Assembly (NCBI GenBank): GCA_964418605.1
Contig: CAYQLY010000006.1
Span: 65,018-129,017, forward strand
DNA: 64,000 bases
From: CAYQLY01 sp964418605
GTDB lineage: Bacteria; Bacteroidota; Bacteroidia; Cytophagales; Cyclobacteriaceae
Reading direction: 5' to 3'
The notes under the pieces were generated by a model that did not search any database, was not told where the DNA came from, and saw nothing but the letters and a program-made list of their open reading frames with translations. The position numbers and the translations under genes were made by a program. Shown piece by piece: positions 25,771-34,291 of the stretch (the stretch's first letter is position 1; every line of letters starts with the position of its first letter).

Positions 25771-27004
25771 ATTTTCTTCGAACAAACCACCTATCGTTAA
25801 AAGATACACCTACAATAAAACGAATATACTGTTCTTGAATGAGTGCATATTTTGCTATGCCACGTTGACCTACATTAAGTGCTAGATTAATATAAGATAA
25901 GCGTGTTACAGGCAAAGAAGCGCCTAGGGTGAATTGGTAATCGTAAATTGATTCACCATTGACAATAAAAGGTGTTTTTTTAACTTGTATACCTGTGCGG
26001 TATGTTACCCTATTTAAATAAGTAGTGGAACCTGCATTTGGAGTCATCTCTCCTCCAATACCAATAGTATAACTTGTAGTGAGTATATCATTGGATAAAT
26101 TTTTAAATGAAGACCAGTCTTGAAATGAAAAATCTCCTCCAATCAGCCATTGACTTCCTTTGTATAAACTTATTCCTGCAGAAATGTTTTGTGGGTAGGA
26201 TAAAGCAGTTGTTTTTTCTTTTAACAATGTGTCTGATGTTATAATATTTCCGACAGCATCTTTGTGTTGGCCAAAGAAATTATCTTTTACAGTTAAAGGA
26301 GTTGTTAACTCTGAGGTAAGGCCTATAACCATAGCGATGTCTTTTTTTAGCTTTGATTCAAAAGATAAACCTGGTTTTACAGAGAAGCCACGATAATTCG
26401 ATTCTTGAACGCTTTCCACCGTATAACCACCAATCATAGGCTTGCTTGTTACACTACCTGATTTTCGAATCGTTCCAAAAATATAACTACCTTGCAACCC
26501 TATTAAAATGTGTGAAGAAAGCTTTATGCCTTGAGATAAAAACAATGTATTTAATCCTCCTGATCCATTCATGGTATAATTAGCCACATCACTACTATTT
26601 AGATTTTTACTATAGGCTGAAGAATAATTTACCAAAGATAAAGGCCGCATCCCCATTGCTATGACATAGCGATTAGTTAAAATAGGGAGTGATAAAATGA
26701 TTTGATTGAGATTGCCTGTTGCCTGACGCTGGGAAATCCCTTCTTTTTTTAATTGTTTATATTCACCCCATACACTAAACTCAAATGAAGTCCATGTCGT
26801 GTGAGAGAGCAAAGCAGGATTTAAATAATTCACATGCAAGTTAGAAAAAGTACCTACACCTACATGCCCCATACCGCTGTTTGTGATCGTTGCACCTGAA
26901 TAAACATCACCAACGCCTAATGATGAATAAGGTGAATTACCAGTTTGTCCTTGTGTATGTAATGAAAGTAAAGCTAACCCCGCAATGATCCAAACTTTGT
27001 ACAT
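25763..27004 (-). CDS. FadL/OmpP1-like outer-membrane protein
   Basis: A 413-residue protein with a signal peptide (MYKVWIIAGLALLSLHTQGQ), then the opening NSPYSSLGVGDVYSGATITN and NYLNPALLSH common in FadL-like outer-membrane barrels of Bacteroidota. Alternating strands such as YVIAMGMRPLSLVNYSSAYS run through the rest, ending in YIRFIVGVSFNDRWFVRRKYD. Proteins of this type are regularly found between coaX and lptC in this phylum, as here (11 bp after coaX). The ligand, if any, is unknown. Confidence 0.75.
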   Translation of the reverse strand: MYKVWIIAGLALLSLHTQGQTGNSPYSSLGVGDVYSGATITNSGMGHVGVGTFSNLHVNYLNPALLSHTTWTSFEFSVWGEYKQLKKEGISQRQATGNLNQIILSLPILTNRYVIAMGMRPLSLVNYSSAYSKNLNSSDVANYTMNGSGGLNTLFLSQGIKLSSHILIGLQGSYIFGTIRKSGSVTSKPMIGGYTVESVQESNYRGFSVKPGLSFESKLKKDIAMVIGLTSELTTPLTVKDNFFGQHKDAVGNIITSDTLLKEKTTALSYPQNISAGISLYKGSQWLIGGDFSFQDWSSFKNLSNDILTTSYTIGIGGEMTPNAGSTTYLNRVTYRTGIQVKKTPFIVNGESIYDYQFTLGASLPVTRLSYINLALNVGQRGIAKYALIQEQYIRFIVGVSFNDRWFVRRKYD

Positions 27005-27014
27005 GGATTGTTAA

Positions 27015-27743
27015 TTAATTTTTTATAGTGTGTTGTAATATGTAATGAAGGCCTTTTAAAACTAGATCAGGCTCTGCAAATATCGCGTGTTTTAACTTAC
27101 TTTCAAAAAAATGAGCATCACCACCTGTTATAATGATTTGTAAAGAGCCAAATAATTCTTTATAACGCTCAATCAAACCATTTATTTCAGCAATTGCGCC
27201 ATTCATTACCCCACTAAGCATACATGACGATGTGCTTGTTCCGATAAAATAATTGACAACGCTAGGCTTAAGCAAAGGTAAATGAGCTGTAAATTGATGA
27301 AGAGAGGATAAGCGTAGCTTTAGCCCAGGCGAAATACTCCCGCCTTGATAGATGCCTTGCTTATCAATAAAATCTAATTTAAGAGCAGTCCCTATATCTA
27401 TAACTAAACAATTTTTGTTTGGAAAAATAGAATAAGCTCCTGCCACAGCAGCTATCCGATCACTACCTAATGTTTCTTTTGTTTCATAGACGCTTGTAAA
27501 AGGCAAAGGGGTCTGAGGTGATATTAGTAATGTAGAACGTGCTATGTCATGAAGCCATTCGGAAGCTGAAGCTGTTGATATACGACCAACCGAAGAAATC
27601 ACTAAATGAGCGAACCGTTTTTTTTTTAATACATCTTTAGCTTCTTCTAAAGAAACAACCGTATATTTTTCAATAAGTTCAGCTTTATAAAAAAGACCTA
27701 CCTTAATAGCCGTATTGCCAATATCTACTACTACAGCATCCAT
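27015..27743 (-). CDS. coaX: Type III pantothenate kinase
   Basis: A 242-residue enzyme of the ASKHA fold that phosphorylates pantothenate, the first step of CoA synthesis. VDIGNTAIKVG at residues 6-16 is the phosphate-binding loop, LGSDRIAAVAGAY near 93-105 is the pantothenate site, and VIDIGTALKLDFID near 114 and GGSISPGLKLR near 135 are family motifs. Its length is about normal (240-260). The start is four bases after the DinB stop and the OMP gene follows closely, which makes it part of the long minus-strand operon. Confidence 0.94.
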   Translation of the reverse strand: MDAVVVDIGNTAIKVGLFYKAELIEKYTVVSLEEAKDVLKKKRFAHLVISSVGRISTASASEWLHDIARSTLLISPQTPLPFTSVYETKETLGSDRIAAVAGAYSIFPNKNCLVIDIGTALKLDFIDKQGIYQGGSISPGLKLRLSSLHQFTAHLPLLKPSVVNYFIGTSTSSCMLSGVMNGAIAEINGLIERYKELFGSLQIIITGGDAHFFESKLKHAIFAEPDLVLKGLHYILQHTIKN

Positions 27744-27746
27744 AAT

Positions 27747-28220
27747 CTATAATTGATGAGATAATTCCCTTGAAAATGTAATGAAATCTGTATTGGGTGG
27801 ATCTATATGTTGCTCGCGTAATGAAATCGCAAATTGAGCCCGGTGATAAGTAGCGTGATTAGCTGTATGTATAATAATATCTGAAATCACCGTTTTATAT
27901 GGTTTTTGCTGAAAATTCACATATGACAATAACCGATTTAATTCGTTTTCAGTAATATCCTCCAAATAGTTCATCCAACGTAAATGTGTCTCACGTGATA
28001 AGATATGTAGCTCCTCCCATGGGATGGTCTTCCAAATGTGGATACTTGCTATATCTTCTTCTCCAAGTATGCGCTTAAGCCATAATTGTTGTGCTGCTAC
28101 CACATGGCTGAATAAAAGATGAATCCGTTCTGGCACATGAGGCAGTTCTTTACAAACAGAAAAATACCTTTCGTTGGCCCATTGATTATACGCGTATAGT
28201 CGTAGAAAATAATCTTTCAT
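27747..28220 (-). CDS. DinB/YfiT-like four-helix metalloprotein
   Basis: A 157-residue DinB-superfamily protein. The metal triad can be seen: His in HLLFSHVVAAQQLW near residue 39 and the HxxxH of HTANHATYHRAQ near 126-137. Family members bind divalent metal, and some act as thiol-dependent transferases or hydrolases, but most are uncharacterised. It is the first gene of the minus-strand run ending with purE. Its upstream region (28221-28383) faces the divergent THX gene. Confidence 0.85.
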   Translation of the reverse strand: MKDYFLRLYAYNQWANERYFSVCKELPHVPERIHLLFSHVVAAQQLWLKRILGEEDIASIHIWKTIPWEELHILSRETHLRWMNYLEDITENELNRLLSYVNFQQKPYKTVISDIIIHTANHATYHRAQFAISLREQHIDPPNTDFITFSRELSHQL

Positions 28221-28383
28221 ATGCCACTTATATTATATATAGTAAAAAGAACACAAAGATGGCGAATCCCGTCTAATCAAGAATAAGATATAATGTCTTT
28301 TCAGAACCAAAAACTTGCATTTCATCTAAAAATACCGTTATTTAGCGACCTTAAATTTATGATCAAGGTATAACTAAAAAAAT

Positions 28384-28626
28384 ATGGGAAGAGGAGATAT
28401 TAAATCACGCAAAGGTAAAATATGGAATGGCAGCTATGGCAATTCCCGAAAAAGAAAGAAAAAAAATACGGTTAAGAGCTCGTCTAAGCCAGTAACAAAG
28501 AAGGCAACAAAGGCTAAAGTAGAACCTGTTGAAACTATCGAAAAAACCAAGAAAACAGTTAAAACAAAATCTTCTACTGTTAAAACAAAGAAGAAGGCAG
28601 CAGATGATAAGCCTACCAACGAATAA
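28384..28626 (+). CDS. 30S ribosomal protein THX with Lys-rich tail
   Basis: The N-terminal 26 residues MGRGDIKSRKGKIWNGSYGN match the THX family, a very small basic protein that sits in the head of the 30S subunit. The remaining about 55 residues are a low-complexity Lys/Thr/Val tail (TKKATKAKVEPVETIEKTKK), a common extension in Bacteroidota. The gene stands alone, divergent from dinB and 189 bp before susC. The short gene length and strong codon bias are consistent with a ribosomal protein. Confidence 0.88.
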   Translation: MGRGDIKSRKGKIWNGSYGNSRKRKKKNTVKSSSKPVTKKATKAKVEPVETIEKTKKTVKTKSSTVKTKKKAADDKPTNE

Positions 28627-28814
28627 GAGAATATAATTTGGTATACATGGGGGTATATAAAATTAATTCTATATTTTTTTGAAAAAATCCAAATTTCTAT
28701 CTGAAAATAGAAGAAAAAGCAGGATATTCTTGTTTTTTTGACCTAAAAACCTAGAGATTTGAAGTTCCCACTTTTGGTAAATTTTATTTTTTAATTTTTT
28801 AACTTTTAATTAAC

Positions 28815-31800
28815 ATGAGAAAAATTTTACTTGTTTTTATCACTGTGTTAGGGCTTACAGCAAGCCTCTATGCACAAGAACGCACCATAACCGGAAAGGT
28901 TACAGATGCGAAGGATGGCTCCACTTTACCGGGTGTATCGGTAGGGATTAAGGGTACGTCCAGCGGGGCCATCACCGATATCGATGGAAAATACTCTATT
29001 ACTGTTCCATCGGATGAAACAGTTCTTGTATTTACTTTCGTAGGATACATTCAACAAGAAATTACCGTAGGCGCCATGTCTGTAGTAGACTTACAACTGG
29101 CCTCTGATGTAAAAGTACTGAAAGATGTCGTCGTTACAGCTAACGCGATTGAGAAGGAAAAGCGGTCTTTGGGGTATACAGTAAGTGAGGTTAAAAACTC
29201 TGATTTAATAAAAGGCTCTGAAAGAAGTTTTATTAATGCAATGCAAGGACAAGTTCCTGGTGCATTTATTCAAAGCAACTCTGGAGCACCTGGTGCATCA
29301 AGCCGAATTATTTTAAGAGGCGGATCTTCATTAAATGGAAACAATCAGGCATTAATAGTTGTTAATGGCGTTCCTATTGACAACTCTTTCTTTGCTTCAG
29401 ATGACATATTGAATAATCCGACAGACCCTGGTAATAGAGGAAATGATATTAATCCTGAGGACATTGAAGCAGTTACTGTTTTGAAAGGCCCTGCTGCTGC
29501 TGCATTGTATGGAGCTCGTGCTTCTAATGGTGCTATTTTAATTACCACAAAAAGTGGAAAAGGATCAGGTAAAAATAAAAAAATGGAGATATCTTATAGT
29601 ACTAGTTTGACTTTTGAAAATCCTCTAAAATTACCTGAACTTCAAAATCAATTTGGCCAAGGACATGGTACAAACAATGATGGTGTAGCGGAACATATTT
29701 TAAATGAAAACTGGAGCTGGGGACCGGCTTTTGACGGAACAATGAGGCCATGGGGACGTGTAGTTGAGATTGATGGTGTACCTCAACAACGTGTTAAACC
29801 TTTTGTTGCTATTCCAAATAATTTGAGAGAGTTTTTTAATACAGGTACTACTTTTTCTAATAATCTTTCATTGGGAGGAGGTAATGAACTTTCTAATTAT
29901 TATTTATCGGTAGGTGATGTAACTCAAAAAGGTATTGTTCCAACATCTGAATTTAAAAGAACATCTTTTATGGTTAATGGAAGTACTAAATTGACTAATA
30001 AGGTTTATTCTAGCTCTTCTCTTAATTATGTTAGAACAGCAAATAATGCTCTTTTATCAGGCCAATCAGATGAATCTTCTTTTAATGCACTTATTCAAAC
30101 ACCAAGGGATATATCCTTGTTAGAGTTAAAAGACTTAAATAATCCTTTTAATACTATTGATAATTTTTATAATGAATACGCTATTAATCCTTGGGAGGCA
30201 TTACAAAACAATCGGTATAATACAAAGGTTGATCGTATTATTGGAAATATTCAATTAGGTTATAAACCTATGGAATGGTTGGATGTATCCTACCGTTTAG
30301 GTACGGATTTTTATACTGATAGCAGAAGACAGTATCGTGCCATACGAAGACCAGTTGGACCAAATGCTACATTTAATACTCAACCTGGTTTTTATGAGGA
30401 AAGCAAATATGTTGTGAGTGAATTAGTGGGTGATTTGATGGTAACTGCCAAAAAGGATTTTTCTGATAATTTTGGAATGAGTGTGTTGCTGGGCCATAAT
30501 TTTAGAAAACGAAACTCTTCTAATCAAATTAGTACAGCTAGTGAATTAGTAATTCCAGGATTGTATAATTTAGATAATGTTAATGGTACTCCTAGTACAA
30601 CTAATGATATTCTAGTAAGATCACTGCATGGCGTTTATGCAGATATTCAACTTTCGTTTAAAAAATATTTATTTTTAGGTTTTACGGGTAGAAACGATTG
30701 GTCTTCTACACTTCCTAAGACTAAGAATAGCTTTTTTTATCCAAGTGCTAATATTTCTTTTGTTCTTACTGACGCCTTTAATATTCAAAGCAAGTTATTT
30801 AGCTATGCTAAATTGAGGGCAAGTATTGCTCAAGTAGGTAATGATCCTAATCCTTATCAATTGCTTACTTATTTTGAGAGAACAGAGGTTGAGGATGGAT
30901 TTAATAATTCTCTTGTTCGATTGCCTATGGGTAATGTACCTGGCTTTACTGTAGGAAATAGGCTTGCAAATCCTAATATTAAGCCAGAGATTACTCGAGC
31001 TGTAGAAACTGGTTTAGATGTTAATTTTTTTGATGACAGGTTGAAAGTAGAGTTTACGTACTATAATAACGTAAGTAAGGATCAAATTATACCTCTTCCA
31101 TTACCTCCTTCATCCGGGTATACAAGTCAATTGATTAACGCGGGTGCTATAAGAAATAAAGGGGTGGAATTAGGCATAAAAGCTACACCTGTTAGAACAC
31201 ATAGTGGATTTGTATGGGATGTTAATCTGACATATACAAGAAATAGAAATATGGTTGAAAGCCTTGCACCTGGAGTAAACCAAGTTAATATAGGTGGAAT
31301 CGCAGCTTGTCCATTGGTAGCTATCGTTGGACAACCTTATGGTTCATTTTTTGGTATTTCTGATTTATTTGATCCGGAAGGAAGAATTATTGTTAGATCT
31401 AATGGTTTTCCAAAACGATCATCATCAGCTCAAGTATTGGGAAATATACAACCTGACTTTTTAGCTGGTATTTCTAATACATTTACTTATAAAGGGTTAT
31501 CGTTTAGTTTTCGATTAGATACTAAGTGGGGCGGGATGTTGTTTTCCCGAACAAGAGATCTCATGCAATTTGCTGGGACAGATCCATTAACTACTTATAA
31601 CGATCGTAAAGCATTTGTGATACCAAATAGTGTTAAAGAAGATGGTAGTGGTGGATATATAGAAAATACTACTAAGGTTAACGCAGAGACGTATTGGACA
31701 GATCAAAATACGTTGAGGGGGTACAATAATACCTTAATTGATGCAAGCTATATTAAATTAAGAGAGGTTAACTTAAGTTATTCGTTTCCTAAAAAATGGA

Positions 31801-31991
31801 TAAATGCAACTCCTTTTGGCTCCGTACAAATCGGCATTGTTGGAAGAAATTTATGGCTGTGGACACCAAAAGAAAACACATACGTAGACCCTGAGATGAA
31901 TACGTTTGGTAATGGGAACGTTCAAGGCTATGATTGGACAAGCTACCCTTCAGTGCGTAGTATAGGTGGGAATGTTAGGCTGACGTTCTAA
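28815..31991 (+). CDS. SusC/RagA-family TonB-dependent outer-membrane transporter
   Basis: A 1058-residue TonB-dependent transporter. After a signal peptide (LLVFITVLGLTASLYAQ) comes a carboxypeptidase-regulatory-like domain (TITGKVTDAKDGSTLPGVSV, residues about 22-100), then the plug (IILRGGSSLNGNNQALIVVN and IEAVTVLKGPAAAALYGARA near 205-225), then a barrel ending GGNVRLTF. The SusC/RagA length and the partner susD 44 bp downstream show a nutrient uptake pair. The substrate is not indicated, as no glycosidase or peptidase gene is adjacent. The first 170 bases or so of mature coding sequence are markedly GC-richer than the rest (28861-28980: 64 G/C of 120). Confidence 0.95.
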   Translation: MRKILLVFITVLGLTASLYAQERTITGKVTDAKDGSTLPGVSVGIKGTSSGAITDIDGKYSITVPSDETVLVFTFVGYIQQEITVGAMSVVDLQLASDVKVLKDVVVTANAIEKEKRSLGYTVSEVKNSDLIKGSERSFINAMQGQVPGAFIQSNSGAPGASSRIILRGGSSLNGNNQALIVVNGVPIDNSFFASDDILNNPTDPGNRGNDINPEDIEAVTVLKGPAAAALYGARASNGAILITTKSGKGSGKNKKMEISYSTSLTFENPLKLPELQNQFGQGHGTNNDGVAEHILNENWSWGPAFDGTMRPWGRVVEIDGVPQQRVKPFVAIPNNLREFFNTGTTFSNNLSLGGGNELSNYYLSVGDVTQKGIVPTSEFKRTSFMVNGSTKLTNKVYSSSSLNYVRTANNALLSGQSDESSFNALIQTPRDISLLELKDLNNPFNTIDNFYNEYAINPWEALQNNRYNTKVDRIIGNIQLGYKPMEWLDVSYRLGTDFYTDSRRQYRAIRRPVGPNATFNTQPGFYEESKYVVSELVGDLMVTAKKDFSDNFGMSVLLGHNFRKRNSSNQISTASELVIPGLYNLDNVNGTPSTTNDILVRSLHGVYADIQLSFKKYLFLGFTGRNDWSSTLPKTKNSFFYPSANISFVLTDAFNIQSKLFSYAKLRASIAQVGNDPNPYQLLTYFERTEVEDGFNNSLVRLPMGNVPGFTVGNRLANPNIKPEITRAVETGLDVNFFDDRLKVEFTYYNNVSKDQIIPLPLPPSSGYTSQLINAGAIRNKGVELGIKATPVRTHSGFVWDVNLTYTRNRNMVESLAPGVNQVNIGGIAACPLVAIVGQPYGSFFGISDLFDPEGRIIVRSNGFPKRSSSAQVLGNIQPDFLAGISNTFTYKGLSFSFRLDTKWGGMLFSRTRDLMQFAGTDPLTTYNDRKAFVIPNSVKEDGSGGYIENTTKVNAETYWTDQNTLRGYNNTLIDASYIKLREVNLSYSFPKKWINATPFGSVQIGIVGRNLWLWTPKENTYVDPEMNTFGNGNVQGYDWTSYPSVRSIGGNVRLTF

Positions 31992-32035
31992 ATAGTAGAG
32001 TTAATTGATTTTAGATGTTTTAAATTTGAAATAAT

Positions 32036-33529
32036 ATGAAAAATAAAATAGTTTTAGCTCTCTTTCTCTTGGTATTGTTACCTATGGGAGCATGTGATAA
32101 GTTTTTGGATCAAAATACAGATCCGACACGTAGTACAGTAAGCACGGTAAATCGATCATTGCCAAGTGCTATGATTGAGATTGCTTTTCCATTAGGTGGA
32201 TATCCATATAGTTTCTTTGGTGGATACTTTGCTCAATATTGGACACAAAGTCCTGTTGCTGGGGCAACAGGACCAGATCGTTACATTGTGCTTAATTCAG
32301 ATTTGGATAGGGGTTGGTCTCATTGGTATTCAGGGGCATTACAAGACTTAAATTACATTATTAGCGAAGGAGAAAAATCCAATAATCGTAATTATGTGGC
32401 TATAGCTAAGTTTCTTCAAGCCTATGTTTTTCAAATGCTTACAGACTTGTACGGTGATATACCATTTACGGCAGCCATTAATGCAGATAATGGTCAGCTT
32501 TTTCCTACATATGATTCTCAAGAAACAGTTTATGGTGGCCTAATTACTCTTATTAACGATGGATTGGCTAAGGTGGATTTAACCCCAGCAGCCGTTTACC
32601 CAGGTTCAGATGATTTGATTTATGGATCTTCTGCACCTACTGGTGCAGCTCGAATGCAGAACTGGATACGCTTTGCAAACACCCTTAAATTAAAAATTTA
32701 TTTAAGACAAGCCAGAGTAAATCCTTCAAAAGCACAAACTGGCATTCAAGCGTTATATGCGACAAATCCTGCATTTATACAAACAGGGCAAGATGCAGAT
32801 GTTAAATTTCAGGATGCACAATTTAATCGCAATCCTATGTTTACATATTTAGCTGTACAGGAGCCATTTGTAGCAAGTAAAACAATCATTGATCATATGG
32901 TTGCAAATAATGATGCACGTATAGAAGTGTTTTTTATTCCTGCAACCACAGGTGGTCAGGCAAACTCTTTTGTTGGTGTAGAGCAGGGAAAAGGTCTAAA
33001 TCCAGCTCTTTTTGTTTTGCCTCAACAAACAGATTTTTCTTTAACATCAATAAGAGAACGTACTGCAACTGGAAATCCAGGCAAGTCTGATTTTCCAGTT
33101 ACATTGATTAGTGCAGCCGAAGCTTATTTTTTACGGGCAGAGGCAGCTGTTAGAGGTTGGGCAGCTGGAAATCCAGCTACATTATACAACCAAGGCATTA
33201 CAGCTTCGTTTACTAAGTGGGATCTTGCAGCTGAAGCAGCAACTTATATAACAGAGCCTGGTGTAGTATTTCCTGGTGCTGGCACAGTAAATCAAAAAAT
33301 AGAGGCTATTATTACTCAAAAATGGGTTTCTATGTGTACATCTCAAAATATTGAAGCATGGATAGAGCAAAGAAGAACGGGCTATCCTGTTTTTAAAGCT
33401 TCTTTGGGAAGTACAATAGGAAATAACTTGCCTGCTCGACTACCGTATCCATCTAATGAAATAGGCCGAAATCCTAATATGCCAGCAGTAAGGAATATTG
33501 ATGAGCGTGTTTGGTGGGATATTGACTAA
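32036..33529 (+). CDS. SusD/RagB-family nutrient-binding lipoprotein
   Basis: A 497-residue surface lipoprotein. The signal LFLLVLLPMGACDKFLDQNT has Cys20 for lipidation, and DKFLDQNTDPTRST is a SusD-like opening. The middle has TPR-like helices (YVAIAKFLQAYVFQMLTDLY with GDIPFTAA, near 121-150) and the C-terminal part has AAEAYFLRAEAAVRGW and IEAIITQKWVSM. Such proteins cap the SusC barrel and bind the nutrient. It resembles the SusD_2-type subgroup more than the starch-type one. The gene is in operon with susC and the DUF5011 lipoprotein. Confidence 0.93.
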   Translation: MKNKIVLALFLLVLLPMGACDKFLDQNTDPTRSTVSTVNRSLPSAMIEIAFPLGGYPYSFFGGYFAQYWTQSPVAGATGPDRYIVLNSDLDRGWSHWYSGALQDLNYIISEGEKSNNRNYVAIAKFLQAYVFQMLTDLYGDIPFTAAINADNGQLFPTYDSQETVYGGLITLINDGLAKVDLTPAAVYPGSDDLIYGSSAPTGAARMQNWIRFANTLKLKIYLRQARVNPSKAQTGIQALYATNPAFIQTGQDADVKFQDAQFNRNPMFTYLAVQEPFVASKTIIDHMVANNDARIEVFFIPATTGGQANSFVGVEQGKGLNPALFVLPQQTDFSLTSIRERTATGNPGKSDFPVTLISAAEAYFLRAEAAVRGWAAGNPATLYNQGITASFTKWDLAAEAATYITEPGVVFPGAGTVNQKIEAIITQKWVSMCTSQNIEAWIEQRRTGYPVFKASLGSTIGNNLPARLPYPSNEIGRNPNMPAVRNIDERVWWDID

Positions 33530-33562
33530 TTGTTTTTGTGTGATTATTAAATAAATTGAATT

Positions 33563-34222
33563 ATGAAAAAGATAGTTATTGATAATATAGTTTTAGGTTT
33601 GACAATGCTCATCGCAATTGTATTTCTTTCTTGTAATAAAAAAGAAACAGATGGTCTTTCTGTACAACTTCAAGTCCCAGAAATAGAAGTTGTACTTAAT
33701 GGAAAAGAAGTTATCACTTTGCAAACAGGACAAACCTATCAGGATGAGGGTGCTCAAGTTATTCATCAGTTTAATGGAACCTCTTCTGTAATGGCTTCTA
33801 ATCCAGATGAGGTTGATTATAATACATCAGGAATTTATGTACTCAAGTATTTACATAAGGACCAAAATGGATTTTCAGCTCTTAATACGAGAGCTATTGC
33901 TGTGTATGGAACAGTTACTAATCCTATAGCATTTGGCTCTACTTATAAAAGAATACCTCAAAACACTATTATGAAAATAGATAAAGTTAGTAGTAATCTT
34001 CATATTATTACCAACTTTGGAGGGGTTCCTGCAACCAGTGCACTTTCAAAACATAGTGCTTGTTTATTACAGAAAGGTCCTGATGATTTTGAAATAAAAC
34101 CTATAGGTGCAGCAGCAGCAGAGAATATGGAAATAGAGTTGGTAAAAGTTAAATCAGACACAATACAATTGGTTATTTTTGGGGGTCCATACGCTTCTTC
34201 GTTGAGAACCTTTGTAAAATGA
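33563..34222 (+). CDS. DUF5011-like immunoglobulin-fold lipoprotein (PUL surface protein)
   Basis: A 219-residue predicted lipoprotein with a signal ending AIVFLSCNKKE. Residues about 35-110 look like a DUF5011/HYR-type immunoglobulin domain (LQTGQTYQDEGAQVIHQFNG, then DYNTSGIYVLKYLHKDQNG). The C-terminal about 110 residues, beginning TNPIAFGSTYKRIPQNT, are unassigned. The gene is 33 bp after susD and ends before a terminator, so it is the third member of the susC-susD operon and probably a surface-exposed glycan- or protein-binding accessory. Confidence 0.75.
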   Translation: MKKIVIDNIVLGLTMLIAIVFLSCNKKETDGLSVQLQVPEIEVVLNGKEVITLQTGQTYQDEGAQVIHQFNGTSSVMASNPDEVDYNTSGIYVLKYLHKDQNGFSALNTRAIAVYGTVTNPIAFGSTYKRIPQNTIMKIDKVSSNLHIITNFGGVPATSALSKHSACLLQKGPDDFEIKPIGAAAAENMEIELVKVKSDTIQLVIFGGPYASSLRTFVK

Positions 34223-34243
34223 TTAAATAGAAAGTATTATTAC

Positions 34244-34275
34244 AAAAAAAGAGAGGTATTTGCCTCTCTTTTTTT
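34244..34275. terminator. Bidirectional intrinsic terminator
   Basis: Arms AGAGAGG / CCTCTCT around a six-base loop TATTTG, with A-run and T-run flanks. It separates the convergent susCD operon and dxs and can serve both. Confidence 0.88.
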
Positions 34276-34291
34276 GTTAGATAAATTATTT

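Noticed and set aside
28741..28814. Promoter for susC
   Set aside because: TTTG at 28773 and TAACTTTT at 28800 are 23 bases apart, and transcription would start at the ATG itself, so the match is not persuasive.
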